Origin: CAYRGE01 sp964423985
GTDB lineage: Bacteria > Patescibacteriota > Minisyncoccia > Phycocordibacterales > CAYRGE01
Length of the DNA: 8,129 nucleotides
Direction: 5' to 3'
NCBI GenBank assembly: GCA_964423985.1
Contig: CAYRGE010000027.1
Coordinates: 1 to 8,129 of the forward strand
Shown here: piece by piece, positions 4,814-8,129 of the stretch
Position numbering within the stretch: the first letter of the stretch is position 1
Layout: every line of letters begins with the position of its first letter
Notes under the pieces: generated by a model
Databases searched by the model: none
Told to the model about the DNA's origin: nothing
What the model saw: the letters and a program-made list of their open reading frames with translations, nothing else
Translations under genes and position numbers: made by a program

Positions 4814-4857
4814 TTAATGTGTGTTTCATATTATAATGTGTAATATGTTCACATTAA
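4814..4857. promoter_or_regulatory. Nested inverted repeats around a TATAAT box upstream of polA
   Basis: TTAATGTG (4814-4821) matches CACATTAA (4850-4857) as an 8-bp inverted repeat. Inside it CATATTA (4827-4833) matches TAATATG (4841-4847) as a 7-bp inverted repeat. A TATAAT box (4832-4837) sits in the centre, without a clear -35 box. It may be a regulated polA promoter; the AT-rich base composition makes chance symmetry possible. Confidence 0.35.
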
Positions 4858-4907
4858 GATTTAAGTGTTATTCATTGCATTGTGGATGCGGTAGTATTTA
4901 AAGCAAA

Positions 4908-7286
4908 ATGAAAAAAAATAAAAAAATTCAAAAAACATTAGTGCTTTTGGATACTCATGCAATTCTCCACAGGGCATATCACGCACTACCAGAATTTTCC
5001 TCAAGCAAGGGAGAACCAACAGGTGCTCTTTATGGGCTTGTTACAATGCTTATAAAAATAATACGCGAACTCAAGCCCGATTATATAATTGCTTGTTATG
5101 ACTTACCAAAACCAACATTTAGACATGAAATATATAATAAATATAAGGACGGCAGAAAAAAAACAAAAGACGATCTCGTTTCGCAAATAAAACAATCACG
5201 AAATATTTTTAATGCATTTAATATTCCAACTTATGCAGAAGCAGGATTTGAAGCAGATGATCTTCTAGGGACGATAGTGGAAAAGATTAAAAAAATAGAA
5301 GGGCTTACAACAATAATTGCGTCAGGCGATTTAGATACACTTCAGTTGGTAGATGGGAAAAAGGTTACTGTTTATACATTTAAAAAAGGGATAAACGATA
5401 CTATTATTTATGACGAAAAGGCAGTTAAAGACAGGTTCGGTTTCAAGCCAAAGTTTTTAGTAGACTTTAAAGGATTAAGAGGGGATCCATCAGATAATAT
5501 TCCCGGTATTGTTGGTATTGGGGAAAAAACAGCAACAACACTGATTACTAACTTTGGAAGCATAGAGGATATTTACAAAACTCTTGCCAGCAACAAAGAT
5601 AAATTTAAGCAAATAGGACTTACGCCAAGAATAACTAACCTTATAAGCAATGGAGAAGAGGAGGCACATTTTTCAAAAACCCTAGGTACTATTAGGCTTG
5701 ACGCACCAATCTCTTTTAATTTACCCAAAAAAACATGGAGAGAAGATTTTGAAATTGAAAAAGCATTACAAGTTTTTTCAGAATTTGAATTTAGAAGCTT
5801 GCGTAGCAGGCTACAAGGTTTGTTTATTACAGAGAAAAAGAACGAGAAAGAAATTGAAGAAAATAATAAAAAAGAAGAAACTGAAGCAGATATAAATATT
5901 ACTCAAACCAAAATTGCTGTATGGCTTTTAAATTCTGAAATAACAAATCCAAATAAAGATGATATTTTAGATATGGCTGGTGTTGATAAACTAAAAGAGG
6001 CACACGGTATTTTAATTAAAAAAATTGAAAAAAATAAACTCAATAAAGTTTATGAAGAAATAGAAGTTCCACTTACGCCAATAATAAAGGAAGCAGAAAA
6101 ATATGGCATTGGAGTTGATGTTGACTATCTTAAAAAACTCTCAAAGAAATATCACAAAAAAATATCAAACATTAAGTCAATAATATGGGAATTTGCAGGA
6201 AGAGAGTTTAATATAAATTCACCTAAACAGCTTGGCGAGATTTTGTTTGACGAAATGGGTATTTGTTTAAAAGGATTAAAAAAAACAAGCGGTGGAGCAA
6301 GATCGACAAGAGAGTCGGAATTACTTAAACTTAAAGATAGTCATAAAATTGTAGAACATATTCTTGAGTACAGAGAGTTTCAAAAACTATTGTCTACATA
6401 CATAGATAATATACCAACAATGATAGGCGAAGATGGTCGCTTGCACACACACTTAAATCAAACAGGAACAACAACAGGGCGAATGTCTTCAAGTGGTCCT
6501 AATATGCAAAATATTCCAAATAGAGATGACTGTGGTGTTGCAATAAGAAATGCATTTATTGCAAAAGAGGGGTATGTTTTTACAGCATTTGATTATTCTC
6601 AAATTGAAATAAGAGTGCTCGCTGAACTTTCAGGAGATAAGGTTTTAATAGAAACATTTGAAAAAGGGAAAGATATTCACACGGCGGTTGCTTCGCATAT
6701 GTTTGGCGCAGAAGAAAAAGAAGTTACAAAAGAGATGCGACGAAAAGCAAAGGTTGTTAATTTTGGTATTATGTACGGAATGGGTATAAATGCACTAAAA
6801 GACGCGATGAATACAAACAGAAAAGAAGCACAAGAATTTTACGATAATTATTTTAAAAAATTTCCAAACATTGCAACCTATATTGAAAAGGTAAAAAAAG
6901 AAGCTTACGAAAAAGGTTATACTCAAACACTCTTTGGTAGGCGTAGGTATTTTAGTGCCATAAAATCTAAAATTCCGTATATTCGTGCGTCAGCAGAACG
7001 AATGGCAGTAAATGCACCAATACAGGGGACTGCGGCGGATATTATTAAAATTGCAACAATCAAAGCAGACAAGGCACTAAAAAAGAACGGACTAAAGAAA
7101 CATACACGACTGATGTTAACCGTACATGATGAACTTATTTATGAAATTAAAAAAGAACATATTGATGAGGCAGAGGGTGTGATAAAAACAGCAATGGAAA
7201 AAATAACAGAAGTTAAAATACCACTTGTTGTTGATGTTGTTTCTGGTGAGAGATGGGGAGAAATGAAACCTAATAGACTGACATAG
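4908..7286 (+). CDS. polA: DNA polymerase I, 5'-3' exonuclease plus polymerase, proofreading domain largely lost
   Basis: This is a 792-aa protein (E. coli PolA is 928, Taq 832). Residues 1-305 are the flap-endonuclease domain with metal-ligand positions D15, D117/D118, D141/D143 and D193/D196 (in EADDLLG, SGDLDT, GDPSDNIPG). A Glu/Lys-rich linker follows (309-328). The 3'-5' exonuclease domain is reduced to about 60 residues (332-372) with no room for its catalytic acids. The polymerase runs from about 380 to 790: TTTGRMSSSGPNMQNIPNR, motif A FDYSQIEIRVLAEL (D562), motif B RRKAKVVNFGIMYG (R611, K615, F619, Y623) and motif C VHDE (740-743, D741). All are intact, so an active polymerase is expected, acting in primer removal, gap filling and repair. 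The start at 4908 lacks an SD. The STRESEL segment (466-472) looks CPR-like, which is my impression rather than a search result. Confidence 0.97.
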   Translation: MKKNKKIQKTLVLLDTHAILHRAYHALPEFSSSKGEPTGALYGLVTMLIKIIRELKPDYIIACYDLPKPTFRHEIYNKYKDGRKKTKDDLVSQIKQSRNIFNAFNIPTYAEAGFEADDLLGTIVEKIKKIEGLTTIIASGDLDTLQLVDGKKVTVYTFKKGINDTIIYDEKAVKDRFGFKPKFLVDFKGLRGDPSDNIPGIVGIGEKTATTLITNFGSIEDIYKTLASNKDKFKQIGLTPRITNLISNGEEEAHFSKTLGTIRLDAPISFNLPKKTWREDFEIEKALQVFSEFEFRSLRSRLQGLFITEKKNEKEIEENNKKEETEADINITQTKIAVWLLNSEITNPNKDDILDMAGVDKLKEAHGILIKKIEKNKLNKVYEEIEVPLTPIIKEAEKYGIGVDVDYLKKLSKKYHKKISNIKSIIWEFAGREFNINSPKQLGEILFDEMGICLKGLKKTSGGARSTRESELLKLKDSHKIVEHILEYREFQKLLSTYIDNIPTMIGEDGRLHTHLNQTGTTTGRMSSSGPNMQNIPNRDDCGVAIRNAFIAKEGYVFTAFDYSQIEIRVLAELSGDKVLIETFEKGKDIHTAVASHMFGAEEKEVTKEMRRKAKVVNFGIMYGMGINALKDAMNTNRKEAQEFYDNYFKKFPNIATYIEKVKKEAYEKGYTQTLFGRRRYFSAIKSKIPYIRASAERMAVNAPIQGTAADIIKIATIKADKALKKNGLKKHTRLMLTVHDELIYEIKKEHIDEAEGVIKTAMEKITEVKIPLVVDVVSGERWGEMKPNRLT

Positions 7287-7394
7287 TCATTAGATAAAGA
7301 GGGTTTTTGTTTTTATCATTACACAGCTTGTTTTTTATGTTGTGAGATATTTATTAAAAATATTTAAACAGAAATAAAACACACAATTAAAATT

Positions 7395-8120
7395 ATGCTT
7401 TATTTTTTACACGGGGATAATACTGCGATGGCACGCGAAAAACTAAATAAGCTAACAGACTCGTTGTTGCTAAAAAAACCAGACACATCTTTTTTTAAAG
7501 TTGATGCTGAGAGTTTTAACGAAGAACAAATAAAAGAACTTCTACTAGGTATAGGGCTTTTTGAGCAAAGATATTTAGTAGTTTTAGATAGTATTTTTGA
7601 AAAAAAAGAGACAAAAGATTTTGTTGTTGAAAAACTAGAAGAGTTAGGGTTGTCAAAAAATATATTTATTTTTATTGAAAAGAAAATAAATAAGACTGAT
7701 TTGGTGGGTGTAAAAAAACACGCAAAAAAGATATTTGTCTTTGAAAAGAAGGAAATAAAAACACAAAAAAATGAATTTAACAAATTTTTAATAACAGATG
7801 CTATTGGTGCTCGCAACAAGAAAAGAGCCTGGATTTTTTTTGAAGAAGCGCTATCTAGCGGTGCTTCAGCAGAAGAGATACACGGAATAATATTTTGGCA
7901 GATAAAAAATATATTACTTGTTAAGAAATCAGAAAATATGTCTGCTAGTCTACTTAATATGAAACCTTTTGTTTTCAACAAAACAAAAGGTTTTGCGAAA
8001 AACTTTTCTGAGAACGAACTAGAAAAAAAAATATCAGAACTTGTTTCTATATATCACAACACAAGAAGAGGGGGTACACCGCTTTTAATAAGTTTAGAAA
8101 AATTTATATTAGGGTTGTAG
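7395..8120 (+). CDS. holA: DNA polymerase III delta subunit-like protein (minimal HolA)
   Basis: This is a 241-aa protein, much shorter than E. coli HolA (343). The N-terminal domain (1-115) has the delta pattern: LYFLHGDNTAMAREKLNKL (degenerate P-loop region), LGIGLFEQRYLVVLD (51-65) and NIFIFIEKKINKTD (89-102). The middle AAA+ lid region is nearly absent (116-135). The C-terminal helical collar domain (136-241) shows NKKRAWIFFEEALSSGASAEEIHG, FWQIKNILLVKK and a final HNTRRGGTPLLISLEKFIL, matching the delta C-terminal pattern. Delta opens the beta sliding clamp and forms part of the clamp-loader ring. The start at 7395 has no SD. It lies 108 bases after polA with no terminator between, so co-transcription is possible. 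The stop is 9 bases before the window end. Annotation rests on recalled family patterns, so the symbol is moderately sure. Confidence 0.77.
   Translation: MLYFLHGDNTAMAREKLNKLTDSLLLKKPDTSFFKVDAESFNEEQIKELLLGIGLFEQRYLVVLDSIFEKKETKDFVVEKLEELGLSKNIFIFIEKKINKTDLVGVKKHAKKIFVFEKKEIKTQKNEFNKFLITDAIGARNKKRAWIFFEEALSSGASAEEIHGIIFWQIKNILLVKKSENMSASLLNMKPFVFNKTKGFAKNFSENELEKKISELVSIYHNTRRGGTPLLISLEKFILGL
7962..7993 (+). repeat. 14-bp perfect inverted repeat inside holA
   Basis: AAACCTTTTGTTTT (7962-7975) is the exact reverse complement of AAAACAAAAGGTTT (7980-7993), with CAAC between. It encodes KPFVFNKTKGF (190-200) of the delta collar domain and would form a stable mRNA hairpin. No long T-tract follows, so it is not an obvious terminator. 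Confidence 0.7.
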
Positions 8121-8129
8121 TAAATCTGC

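Noticed and set aside
5698..5895. 65-codon plus-strand frame inside polA
   Set aside because: It is an out-of-frame shadow, Lys-rich because of the A-rich linker region, in the middle of an intact polA.
4908..7286. Alternative code (UGA as Gly) as in Gracilibacteria
   Set aside because: polA and the other long genes are uninterrupted under the standard code and use GGN for conserved motif glycines, so no recoding is needed.
7400..7981. 193-codon minus-strand frame over holA
   Set aside because: Its length is impressive, but it is Phe/Ser-rich low-complexity antisense to the delta-like gene, whose domain pattern is clear. No SD or promoter is visible for it.
1..8129. CRISPR array, rRNA, tRNA, transposase or phage genes
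   Set aside because: I read both strands for regularly spaced repeats, tRNA arms, rRNA landmarks and recombinase motifs and found none.

Overview
The window comes from an AT-rich bacterial genome, most likely a member of the Candidatus Patescibacteria (CPR), probably a Parcubacteria-type lineage. No marker gene settles this. The inference rests on four things: a very short DNA polymerase III delta-like protein, a PolA that has lost most of its proofreading domain, a membrane-anchored fibronectin-III-like surface protein with a Pro-Thr linker, and core genes that start without Shine-Dalgarno (SD) sequences. The standard genetic code fits: no long frame needs UGA recoding, and the five complete genes whose stops I checked plus tsaE end in TAA or TAG.

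Layout. Positions 1-592 (minus strand) hold the first 197 codons of a PilB/GspE-type pilus or secretion ATPase cut by the window edge. It is divergent from a plus-strand gene (855-1337) for a small secreted glycine-zipper-like protein, which has a near-perfect sigma70 promoter, a strong SD and a strong intrinsic terminator. A 563-base gene-free stretch (1338-1900) follows. It holds that terminator, a dispersed MITE/REP-like inverted-repeat element (about 1602-1704), a strong hairpin, a short palindrome and a second consensus promoter. That promoter drives a second small secreted protein (1901-2554) with spaced cysteines and a His-rich tail. Next comes a 472-aa surface protein (2746-4164) with three FN3-like domains, closed by a perfect 22-bp-stem terminator. 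The right half is housekeeping: tsaE (tRNA t6A synthesis), polA (5'-3' exonuclease plus polymerase, proofreading domain reduced) and a minimal holA-like clamp-loader delta, all on the plus strand.

The left half therefore looks like a cell-envelope/surface region and the right half like an information-processing cluster. The clearest unusual signal is the contrast between the two small secreted-protein genes and everything else. They have consensus promoters, strong SDs and, for the first, a much higher GC content, while the core genes are extremely AT-rich, lack SDs and may in part be leaderless. I did not find a CRISPR array, an rRNA or tRNA gene, a transposase or a recognisable defence system.
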